From positions 1 through 24,559 of the forward strand of contig JAEZTA010000085.1 of NCBI GenBank assembly GCA_023443765.1: DNA of 24,559 nucleotides. The letters are read 5' to 3'. Source of the stretch: Bacteroidota bacterium (GTDB lineage Bacteria > Bacteroidota > Bacteroidia > Bacteroidales > Rikenellaceae). Positions 16,919 through 24,113 of this stretch are shown here, in pieces; position 1 is the stretch's first letter; each line of letters starts with the position of its first letter. The position numbers were made by a program, and so were the translations under genes. The notes beneath the pieces were generated by a model. It did not search any database, was not told the origin of the DNA, and saw nothing but the letters and a program-made list of their open reading frames with translations.

Positions 16919-17518
16919 TCAGGTGGCTATCTTCATTGTTTTGCCACACGCCCTGTTTTTCCGCAGTTTACCCAGCCCTTTCGACACAAATTTACGCACA
17001 GCGTGGGGTGTGGCATCGAGGATTACAGCAATATCGTTATATTCCATTTCATAAACGAATCGCAGCAACAGGGCCTCGCGCTGTTTGGGCGAAAGTTGGT
17101 TGAGAAGCGACTCGATCGTTTGCCGGATGCGCAGCACATGCTCCGATTCGATCATCGCATCGAGCGAGGTCAGCGACACCCTCAGTCCCGGCTCCCGGTC
17201 TGAAAGGTCGCATTTATCGACCCGCGAACGATGCAGGTCGATCAGGCGGTTATGGACAATCCGAAAAAGATAGGCTTTGATATTGACAATGCGCCCAAGG
17301 TCGACCTGACGGGTCATGATGTCGAGGAAAATATCGTGGATGACATCCTTGACTGTTTCGTTGTCGAAACCGAACCCCATGCCATAGGCATAGAGCGCAT
17401 CCGCATAACTGTTATACAACATAACATATACGTCGGTCTCTTCGGCATACTGCCGGTCGATTCGTCTGGAGTCGTACTTGCTTTGCCGAAACATTCGGGG
17501 GTTATTTTGGTCGGTCAT
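16919..17518 (-). CDS. ECF RNA polymerase sigma-70 factor of the first SusCD locus
   Basis: A 199-residue extracytoplasmic-function sigma factor. Region 2 spans about 35-100, with YADALYAYGMGFG, VKDVIHDIFLDIM and KAYLFRIVHNRLIDLHR. Region 4, a helix-turn-helix, spans about 132-186, with LNQLSPKQREALLLRFVYEMEYNDIA and TPHAVRKFVSKGLGKLRK. It should direct RNA polymerase to the operon when released by the FecR protein encoded downstream. The ATG at 17518 is given as the longest frame. A predicted ECF promoter ends only a few bases upstream (17526), so the mRNA would be leaderless from this ATG. The methionine at residue 9 (17494) is an attractive alternative and leaves both domains intact. It differs clearly in sequence from the second sigma factor in the window. 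Confidence 0.94.
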   Translation of the reverse strand: MTDQNNPRMFRQSKYDSRRIDRQYAEETDVYVMLYNSYADALYAYGMGFGFDNETVKDVIHDIFLDIMTRQVDLGRIVNIKAYLFRIVHNRLIDLHRSRVDKCDLSDREPGLRVSLTSLDAMIESEHVLRIRQTIESLLNQLSPKQREALLLRFVYEMEYNDIAVILDATPHAVRKFVSKGLGKLRKNRACGKTMKIAT

Positions 17519-17525
17519 TTGCTAT

Positions 17526-17551
17526 AACGGGAAACCGCCCAATTTGTCCCC
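17526..17551 (-). promoter_or_regulatory. Predicted ECF promoter, copy B, upstream of the sigma gene
   Basis: On the minus strand GGGGACAAA (17551-17543) is followed after 13 bases by CGTT (17529-17526) and then ATAG. Spacing is identical to copies A and C. It would give autoregulation of the sigma gene. The expected start (about 17515-17520) falls on the annotated ATG at 17518. With copy C it forms an inverted pair, with the two 9-base blocks about 56 bases apart. Confidence 0.72.
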
Positions 17552-17607
17552 CGATCCGGAATAAAAATCGAATAAAAAACACAAAATTGCAAATTTTTAC
17601 CTTTCCA

Positions 17608-17633
17608 GGGGACAAAATCAGTCGCATTTCGTC
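17608..17633 (+). promoter_or_regulatory. Predicted ECF promoter, copy C, upstream of the divergent EEP gene
   Basis: On the plus strand GGGGACAAA (17608-17616) is followed after 13 bases by CGTC (17630-17633) and then TATTG. The expected start near 17640 leaves about 24 bases before the ATG at 17664. It faces away from the sigma gene and ties the EEP gene to the same regulator as the SusCD operon. Confidence 0.72.
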
Positions 17634-17663
17634 TATTGTCTGAATCCAATCATCTTTCAGAAA

Positions 17664-18581
17664 ATGATAAAAAAACGATTTTTCAGCCTGTTTTTGTTCT
17701 GTATGCCGCTCCTTTCGTTGTGTGGTTCCGGTAACAACGCCCCAACCCCGGATCCCACACCCTGCAAAGAGTGGCTCGCCCCGCTCCGTGTCGCCACCTA
17801 CAATATCCAGTATGACAACCTGAACGACATAAATGATAAATGGGAAGACCGTCGGGAATTACTTCGCCAGCTACTTCAAAGCGAGCAATTCGACATCTTC
17901 GGAGCCCAAGAGCCTTATCGGACCCAACTCGAAGACATCGAACCGTTCCTGCCCGGATATGCCTGGGTCGGGGACAACGTCATTGGTGATGAAACAGCAC
18001 AGCGGCGGCACTACAATCCTGTTTTCTACCGCAAAGATAAATTCGAAGTACTGGATTGGGGATCGTTCTGGTACTCCGAAACGCCCGGAACACCTGGTTC
18101 GAAAGGTTGGGACTCCTATTCGCCCCGCATGTGTAATTGGGTACATTTCCGCATCCGGGAAAACGGACGGGAGTTTTACCACTTTAATTCACATTTCGAC
18201 CACATCGGAACCACAGCCCGGGCCGAAAGCGCTAAACTGCTAATTGCCAAGGTACGGGAAATCGCCGGCGACAAACCGGCCTTCTGCACCGGCGACTTCA
18301 ATTCGAATCAGAGCACCGAAGCCTACAAGACCATCACCGAATCGGGGATTCTGGCCGACAGTTATACCCGTTGCTCAGCCAAAACCAACGGAAACTGGCC
18401 TACCTACAACGGGTACAAATACATCTCGACACCCCCGGCCAATGCATCACGTATCGACCATATTTTCATCACGCCCAAAGATACGAAGGTCGTCTCATGG
18501 CGCATCGTCAACAACAGTTACAATCAGAAATACCCCTCCGACCACTTTCCTATCGTAATCGAGTGGTCGCTGGCCGAATAA
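17664..18581 (+). CDS. Exported endonuclease/exonuclease/phosphatase (EEP) family protein
   Basis: A 305-residue metal-dependent phosphoesterase of the EEP (DNase I-like) superfamily. All core motifs are present: Asn47 in YNIQYD, Glu83 in AQEPY, and His177 and Asp179 in NSHFDHIG. They continue with Asp211 and Asn213 in GDFNSN, the RIDHIF pair (Asp265-His266) and SDHFP (Asp293-His294). The catalytic machinery looks intact. The hydrophobic N-terminus (about 6-20) signals export; a Cys at residue 20 (LSLC) could be a lipid anchor, though Leu at -1 is atypical, so a periplasmic or lipoprotein location are both possible. The superfamily cleaves phosphodiesters or phosphomonoesters in nucleic acids, phospholipids or sugar phosphates; the substrate here is unknown. 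It is transcribed away from the sigma gene with promoter copy C upstream and a strong terminator downstream, so it is a single-gene unit. Confidence 0.92.
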   Translation: MIKKRFFSLFLFCMPLLSLCGSGNNAPTPDPTPCKEWLAPLRVATYNIQYDNLNDINDKWEDRRELLRQLLQSEQFDIFGAQEPYRTQLEDIEPFLPGYAWVGDNVIGDETAQRRHYNPVFYRKDKFEVLDWGSFWYSETPGTPGSKGWDSYSPRMCNWVHFRIRENGREFYHFNSHFDHIGTTARAESAKLLIAKVREIAGDKPAFCTGDFNSNQSTEAYKTITESGILADSYTRCSAKTNGNWPTYNGYKYISTPPANASRIDHIFITPKDTKVVSWRIVNNSYNQKYPSDHFPIVIEWSLAE

Positions 18582-18601
18582 ACCGGAACCGGGTAGATTC
18601 G

Positions 18602-18638
18602 AACAAGCCCCTCCGCCAATAGGCGGAGGGGCTTGTTT
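18602..18638 (+). terminator. Strong rho-independent terminator after the EEP gene
   Basis: A perfect 16-bp stem (18602-18617 against 18622-18637) with the 4-base loop AATA. Its core is CCCCTCCGCC paired with GGCGGAGGGG. The stem's A/T ends give AACAAG before and CTTGTTT after it, so it may work in both directions. It begins 21 bases after the EEP stop codon and insulates the next locus. Confidence 0.9.
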
Positions 18639-18746
18639 ACATCAGACAGGATTTGTGAATCTGAATCAAGTCCTGCTTCTGCACCCGAATACAATTAAAA
18701 AATAAAAAAATAGTACAAAAAAGCACCGGACATGACGAAAGATTTC

Positions 18747-18754
18747 TATTTTTG
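18747..18754 (+). promoter_or_regulatory. Candidate -7 box (TAnnTTTG) for the second sigma gene
   Basis: TATTTTTG matches the Bacteroidota primary-sigma -7 consensus TAnnTTTG. It lies 23 bases before the GTG start at 18778, so the leader would be short. No good -33 TTTG is visible at the usual spacing, only an A-rich stretch. No GGGGACAAA block is present here. Confidence 0.45.
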
Positions 18755-18777
18755 CAACATTAGGTTAGGTCAAAAAG

Positions 18778-19347
18778 GTGAAAATACGCGACAAATCCGA
18801 CACGGGAGAGGGAAATCTGCCCGACCGTGCTTTTGAAGGTATATACAAAAGTTACTATGTATATATCCTCAATTTTGCGTACTCGTTCGTCATGGACCGT
18901 GCGGCGGCAGAAGACATCGCACAGGACGTTTTCTGGAAACTGTGGCGCCGTCCGTCGTGGCTTCCCCAGCCGAACGACATCCGAAGCTATCTATTACGGC
19001 TAACAAGAAATGTGAGCCTCAACTATCTCAAGCACAGAGGTGTCGAAAATCGCAACAAACTGAAACTCGTCGAAGCACAATTCTTCGCTGAGACCTCAGG
19101 TTGGAATCAAGAAGACGAAGAGGCGCAAGGCTGCGCCCAGAGATACCTCGACATGCTCCCTCCCAAACAGCGGAAGGTACTTACTCTCCACTATTTTGAC
19201 GGACTAAAATATACGGAAATCGCTTTGTTACTCGGTATTTCCCTCGAAACTGTAGCCACTCACGTCAAACGCGCATTTCGCTTCTTCCGCAATAATCTTC
19301 TTACCATCATGACCATCGTATTGTTTTACGACGGGGCCGATTTTTAA
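18778..19347 (+). CDS. ECF RNA polymerase sigma-70 factor of the second SusCD locus (GTG start)
   Basis: A 189-residue ECF sigma factor. Region 2 spans about 18-90 (FEGIYKSYYVYILNFAYSFV, AAAEDIAQDVFWKLWRRP, YLLRLTRNVSLNYLKHR). Region 4 spans about 122-172 (LDMLPPKQRKVLTLHYFDG, YTEIALLLGISLETVATHVK). GTG at 18778 is the only sensible start: an in-frame TAG lies 12 bases upstream and the next Met is inside region 2. After the helix-turn-helix it ends in a hydrophobic tail (LLTIMTIVLFY, about 174-184), which the first sigma factor lacks. Similar tails occur in some Bacteroidota sigma factors and may affect binding to the membrane or the anti-sigma. The fecR partner begins 74 bases downstream. 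It lies after a strong terminator, so it starts a new transcription unit. Confidence 0.93.
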   Translation: MKIRDKSDTGEGNLPDRAFEGIYKSYYVYILNFAYSFVMDRAAAEDIAQDVFWKLWRRPSWLPQPNDIRSYLLRLTRNVSLNYLKHRGVENRNKLKLVEAQFFAETSGWNQEDEEAQGCAQRYLDMLPPKQRKVLTLHYFDGLKYTEIALLLGISLETVATHVKRAFRFFRNNLLTIMTIVLFYDGADF

Positions 19348-19421
19348 CTTTTTTTCGATTCGTTGTACCGGATTCGGCAGGGCTTGTTGTTCTTTTATTA
19401 AAAGATTTTAGCAATCCCGCC

Positions 19422-20567
19422 ATGATTATCAACTGGGACATACTCAAAAAATCGGTTCTCGGGACCCTGAGTCTCCGGGAACACCAGGAACTGGAACAGT
19501 GGCTCGCCGAAAGCGAAAGCCACCGCAATTTCTACGAAACGGTCCGCAAGCACTACGCCGAGCCTGTCGAAAAGCTGGAACCCGACGACAGCGAACTGGA
19601 TGCTTCGTGGCAACGGTTCACGCTCCGGGCCAAACACAAAAGCGGCCGTCTGATGCGTCTCCGGGCAGCGGCGGCCTGTGCAGCGGCGGTAGCGGTAATG
19701 CTCGGAGCCTGGACCCTGAATCGCCTGAATACCCCGGCCTCGGATGAACAACCGGCCATGCACATCACCGCCGGAACCACACAGGCAATACTTTCTGTTG
19801 GCGACCGGAAGCAGGTACTGCTCAGCGGTAAGGAACAGGACAACGAATGGGAGAAATTCGTAGCCGAAGAAAGTACCCCAACACGGGAACAAACGTCCGA
19901 AAATGTGCCGCCCACACCCGAACAGATTCGGATCGAGATTCCCAAAGGCGGCGAGTACCGCCTGCGGCTGTCGGACGGAACGATGGTCTGGCTCAACTCG
20001 GAAACTGTGATCGTCTATCCGTCGGAGTTTGTCGGCGAAGGCCGTGCCATCACCCTCAGCGGAGAAGCCTTCTTCGACGTGGCGCACGACCCTTCGAAGC
20101 CCTTTACGATCACGACTGCAGACCAGCTCGAAATTACGGTACTCGGAACCCGTTTCAACGTCAGCAACTACCTGGATGTCGACCGTGCGCAGGTGACGTT
20201 GGTCGAGGGAGCGCTCTCGGTGGCTGACGGAGACCAGAAGGTATTGCTGCAACCCTCGCAGCAAGCCGTATTCGACCGGACGGAACGGACGCTTTCGCTC
20301 CACGACGTGGAGGACCCGTCGGGCTGCTGCGCGTGGACCAACGGCATGTTCGATTTCAAACTGCAACCGCTGGGAACGATCCTCGACGCCATCTCCAAAT
20401 GGTATGACATCCGCATCGTCTGCGATCCGGCTGCAGTGGATCGCTTCACCGCCATCACCCTGCAATGCGACCGCCGGAGCGATTTCACGCATGTCATGGA
20501 AATCCTGCAGGAAGTCACCGACCTTCACTACCGGGCCGAAGGCAAAACCGTCTACATCACATTCTGA
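19422..20567 (+). CDS. FecR family anti-sigma factor of the second locus
   Basis: A 381-residue inner-membrane anti-sigma factor. The cytoplasmic N-terminus (about 1-78) contains LREHQELEQWLAESESHRNF, typical of the sigma-binding region. A single transmembrane helix rich in Ala spans about 81-99. The periplasmic FecR domain follows (about 165-265, with LRLSDGTMVWLNSETVIVYP, LSGEAFFDVAHD and TVLGTRFNVSNY), then a C-terminal DUF4974 domain (about 305-381) that resembles an STN fold. It is collinear with the sigma gene upstream and the STN-containing susC 35 bases downstream, the standard order for trans-envelope signalling. The sigma-fecR gap (74 bases) holds no copy of the GGGGACAAA motif. Confidence 0.95.
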   Translation: MIINWDILKKSVLGTLSLREHQELEQWLAESESHRNFYETVRKHYAEPVEKLEPDDSELDASWQRFTLRAKHKSGRLMRLRAAAACAAAVAVMLGAWTLNRLNTPASDEQPAMHITAGTTQAILSVGDRKQVLLSGKEQDNEWEKFVAEESTPTREQTSENVPPTPEQIRIEIPKGGEYRLRLSDGTMVWLNSETVIVYPSEFVGEGRAITLSGEAFFDVAHDPSKPFTITTADQLEITVLGTRFNVSNYLDVDRAQVTLVEGALSVADGDQKVLLQPSQQAVFDRTERTLSLHDVEDPSGCCAWTNGMFDFKLQPLGTILDAISKWYDIRIVCDPAAVDRFTAITLQCDRRSDFTHVMEILQEVTDLHYRAEGKTVYITF

Positions 20568-20602
20568 GACAATCCCAATATTAACCCTTAAATTCAGTAC
20601 GC

Positions 20603-23600
20603 ATGAAGAAAACTCTACTTTTTCTCATCTTATGTCTGACCGTTTCCGGTGCTTTGCTGGCACAGGTTCCGCAGCAGCGGATCACCCTGACGATGAAACA
20701 GGCCCCGGCAGAACAGGTAATCGACCGGATTATGGCGACTACGCGCTACAAATTCTCGTTTTCGAAAGAGGATCTCCAGCAGATTCCCACACGCGATTAC
20801 GCATTCGAAAACACTCCGGTCGAAGAGGTGATGGACCGCCTGACGGAAAACACGCCGCTCAGCTGGTCGTTCGTCAACGGAACCATCGTGATCGCACGGA
20901 AAAAAGTTCCGGCCAAGGGTCCGGCGCCGATCGTTACAATCAGCGGCATCGTGCGTGATGCCGACGGAAGGCCCCTCGCCGGGGCTACCGTACTGGTTAA
21001 GGGCCAGAGCAAAGGGACCACGACCAACGGGCAGGGACAGTTCCAGTTGCGCGTGCAGCAGGGTTCCGTACTGGCCGTCTCGTTCCTCGGCCTCGAAACC
21101 CGGGAACTGGCCGTCCACAGCCAGGATAAATTCGATATTCAGCTCGAACCCGGCTCGGTAGCCGTCGAGGAAGTCGTCGTCCACACGGGTTACCAGACCA
21201 TCGTGAAGGAGAAGATGACCGGATCGGCCATTTCGCTCAACGCCAAGGACCTCACGGTCAGTTACAGCCCCGACGTTACGGACAATCTCGAAGGCCGCAT
21301 CGCCGGACTGATGACCTACAAGGGAAATACAACCATCCGCGGTCTGAGCAGCCTGCACGCCTCGACATCGCCGCTGCTGGTGATCGACGGGCTTCCCGTG
21401 GAGAGCAAGCTCGAAGACCTGAACCCCTACGACATCGAGAACATCACCGTGCTGAAAGATGCTGCGGCGACTGCCATCTACGGCGTACGCGCATCGAACG
21501 GCATCATCGTCGTCACAACCAAGCAGGCCCGGGAACAGGGTTCGCTGACGGTCGACGTATCGGCCAACCTGACCGTATACGAAAAGAAAAACATGAACTA
21601 TGCGGACAATTTCTACCTCACGCCTGCCGAGCAGGTGGACATCGAGTCAAGTTACTCCGACTGGTACTTTTTCCACAATGGCGGCGAGGTAAAGGATCCC
21701 ATACAGACATTCTCCGGCAATATCAAAAACGGATACGGCATATCTCCCGTACAATATGCCCATTACCAGAAAGCGACCGGCGCGATCGACCAGAAACAAC
21801 TCGACGACCGTCTGGATCAGCTCCGCAGCAATAACTTCGCCCAACAGTTCGGCGAAAAGGCGCTGAAGCACCGTCTGTTGCAGCAATACAACATCGCCCT
21901 GCGCAGCCGCGGCGAGAAATTCCAGTCGAACCTCGTGTTCAACTTCAAACACGACAATTCAGGGCTTATCGAGGCTTACGACCGCGAGTTCAACATCTTC
22001 TACAAGGGCATGTATCAGATTACCCCGTGGATGAAAATGGATTTCGGCGTCAACAACATCATCAACGCCGCCAACAGCAGCAACAGCAAATACGCCCCGG
22101 ACCCGTTCAACGTACCGGCCTACATGCGCCTGCTCAACGACGACGGTTCGCTGAACTACTACACCACAGCCGAATACAATCCCTATGACGATCTGATCGA
22201 AACGACGCCCGAACTCCAAAGCATGTTCTTCAACCACGTCGAGGAGCTGGGCAAAGACCGCATCCAGAATTCGCGCAACTACACCCGTTTCCAGACCAAA
22301 CTCGATTTCGATGTGGTGAAGGGGCTCAAACTCAGCACCCAGTTCATCTACGAAATCGACCGTAAAAATTCCTCGGCCTACTCCGAATCGGACAGTTTCA
22401 TCATGCGATACATGAAGAACGTCTACACGACCAAAAACGGCGACAGCTACTCCTGCCTGCTGCCCAAAAGCGGCGGCAAACTGGCTACGACGCAGAGCAA
22501 TACCGACAACTGGACCTTCCGCGCGCAGGCAAGTTACACACGCACCTTCGGCAAGCACGCCGTGGACCTGATCGGCGGCTTCGAGTTCCGCGAAAACCGT
22601 ATCAAAGGCACACGTAACCTGATGCTCGGTTACGACGACCAGAACCAGGCACAGGCGACCACCAGCGTAAGCTATGTCGACCTTGCCAATCTCGAAACAA
22701 CTACGTTCTTCTGCCCGAACCTGCGGGCACGGGATCAGATTTACAAGCCCTACATCGAATCGGCCATCGGCCTGCTCAACGAGGAGCGCCACCGTTACGC
22801 TTCGGGGTATTTCAACGCGACTTACACGTTCGACGAGCGTTACAACGCCTTCGCCTCGTTCCGTAAGGATTACGCCGACATGTTCGGACTGGCGACCCAG
22901 TTTCGCGGCAAACCGCTCTGGTCGGTGGGTGCCGGCTGGAACATCCACAACGAGTCGTTCCTGAAAGACAGCCGTCAGATCAACTTCCTGAAACTGCGCG
23001 TCAGCTACGGCGTAACGGGTAATATCTACCAGGACGCCACGAGCTTCACCACCGCCAATTCGACGCTTTACAATGAAGTGACCAAACTTCCGATGGCCGT
23101 TATCGAGGCTCCGGGCAATGACAAACTCAAGTGGGAGAAAAACACCACGGTCAATGTGGGTCTGGACTTCACGTTGTTCAACAACCGCCTGAGCGGCTCG
23201 CTCGACTGGTATCGCAAACGCGGCAAGGACATCTTCCACACGATGCGCATCGACTGCTCGAAGGGCTACGAATCGATCGTGATGAACTATGCCGACCTGC
23301 TGAACAACGGTTTCGAGGCCAGCCTCTCCTACGACTGGTTCCGCCCCAACGAACGGCGCGATTTCAGCTGGACTTCGGCACTGACCCTCACGCTTGTCAA
23401 AAACGAGATTACACGTGTGGACGAGGATGCCACGACGCCCTTTATGCTCGTAAGCGGCGGCCTGAAGGTAGGTTACCCCGTGCATGCACTCTTTTCACTG
23501 CCTAACGCAGGTATAAAGGAAGTCAACGGGAAAGGTGTTCCGGCCTGGTATAAGGCAGACGGGACAACGACGAACAACGAGTTTGAAAGTAAAGATTTGA

Positions 23601-24100
23601 GCGTAGTCGTTTATTCGGGTTCGGAAGACCCCAAAACCAATATCGGCTTCAGCAATACCCTGCGGTACAAAGGTATCAGCCTGAGTTTCCTGCTCGTATA
23701 CTACGGCGGCCACTACCTGCGCGCACTTCAGGCCTCCGGCATACCGGGACTGCAATACACAGCGCTTCCGTCCTACCTGAAAGACAGCTGGACTCCGGAA
23801 AATACCGACACGCTGGTTCCGGGATTCGGGCAATATTCGAACCTGTCATCTACCTCGAACTCCTATTATACCGACGCTTTCGTACGCCCGGCGGCATTCA
23901 TCAAACTCCGCAACATCGTGCTGGGATACGACCTCCCGCAGTCGTTTGCCCGGAAACTGGGCATGCGCAGCGCCAGCATCCGATTCCAGGTCGACAACCC
24001 CAGGGCGCTGTGGGTGAAGAACGACGTAGGCATCGACCCCGAAACAGGCGGAATCCGGCAACTGACCTCCTATATTTTCGGTATCAATTTCAACTTCTAA
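20603..24100 (+). CDS. SusC/RagA TonB-linked outer membrane transporter with STN domain, second locus
   Basis: An 1165-residue TonB-dependent transporter. The signal peptide ends near residue 20 (GALLAQ). An STN domain follows (about 26-100, beginning ITLTMKQAPAEQVIDRIM), then a carboxypeptidase-regulatory-like domain (about 112-185, with ISGIVRDADGRPLAGATVLV) and a TonB-box region (VEEVVVHTGYQTIVKEKMTG, about 188-207). The plug carries the SusC signature ATAIYGVRASNGIIVVTT (289-306), and the barrel ends in IFGINFNF. Architecture matches the first SusC in the window, but the sequences differ throughout the plug and barrel, so the substrate should differ. The start ATG follows the fecR stop by 35 bases and the susD start is 13 bases after the stop, so all four genes form one operon. 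Confidence 0.97.
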   Translation: MKKTLLFLILCLTVSGALLAQVPQQRITLTMKQAPAEQVIDRIMATTRYKFSFSKEDLQQIPTRDYAFENTPVEEVMDRLTENTPLSWSFVNGTIVIARKKVPAKGPAPIVTISGIVRDADGRPLAGATVLVKGQSKGTTTNGQGQFQLRVQQGSVLAVSFLGLETRELAVHSQDKFDIQLEPGSVAVEEVVVHTGYQTIVKEKMTGSAISLNAKDLTVSYSPDVTDNLEGRIAGLMTYKGNTTIRGLSSLHASTSPLLVIDGLPVESKLEDLNPYDIENITVLKDAAATAIYGVRASNGIIVVTTKQAREQGSLTVDVSANLTVYEKKNMNYADNFYLTPAEQVDIESSYSDWYFFHNGGEVKDPIQTFSGNIKNGYGISPVQYAHYQKATGAIDQKQLDDRLDQLRSNNFAQQFGEKALKHRLLQQYNIALRSRGEKFQSNLVFNFKHDNSGLIEAYDREFNIFYKGMYQITPWMKMDFGVNNIINAANSSNSKYAPDPFNVPAYMRLLNDDGSLNYYTTAEYNPYDDLIETTPELQSMFFNHVEELGKDRIQNSRNYTRFQTKLDFDVVKGLKLSTQFIYEIDRKNSSAYSESDSFIMRYMKNVYTTKNGDSYSCLLPKSGGKLATTQSNTDNWTFRAQASYTRTFGKHAVDLIGGFEFRENRIKGTRNLMLGYDDQNQAQATTSVSYVDLANLETTTFFCPNLRARDQIYKPYIESAIGLLNEERHRYASGYFNATYTFDERYNAFASFRKDYADMFGLATQFRGKPLWSVGAGWNIHNESFLKDSRQINFLKLRVSYGVTGNIYQDATSFTTANSTLYNEVTKLPMAVIEAPGNDKLKWEKNTTVNVGLDFTLFNNRLSGSLDWYRKRGKDIFHTMRIDCSKGYESIVMNYADLLNNGFEASLSYDWFRPNERRDFSWTSALTLTLVKNEITRVDEDATTPFMLVSGGLKVGYPVHALFSLPNAGIKEVNGKGVPAWYKADGTTTNNEFESKDLSVVVYSGSEDPKTNIGFSNTLRYKGISLSFLLVYYGGHYLRALQASGIPGLQYTALPSYLKDSWTPENTDTLVPGFGQYSNLSSTSNSYYTDAFVRPAAFIKLRNIVLGYDLPQSFARKLGMRSASIRFQVDNPRALWVKNDVGIDPETGGIRQLTSYIFGINFNF

Positions 24101-24113
24101 ACCAGACCCGACC

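Noticed and set aside
17970..17977. GGGGACAA inside the EEP coding region as a fourth ECF site
   Set aside because: The CGT half is missing at the required distance, and the site is within a gene on the sense strand.
19392..19404. Short palindrome CTTTTA-T-TAAAAG before the second fecR
   Set aside because: It is A/T-only apart from its ends and has a one-base centre, so it cannot form a stable hairpin. No second copy was seen, so chance is likely.
21959..23485. 508-codon minus-strand open frame opposite the second susC
   Set aside because: No domain or start context can be seen, and it lies wholly inside an unambiguous SusC coding sequence. The same holds for the frames at 12403-13551 and 4163-5497.
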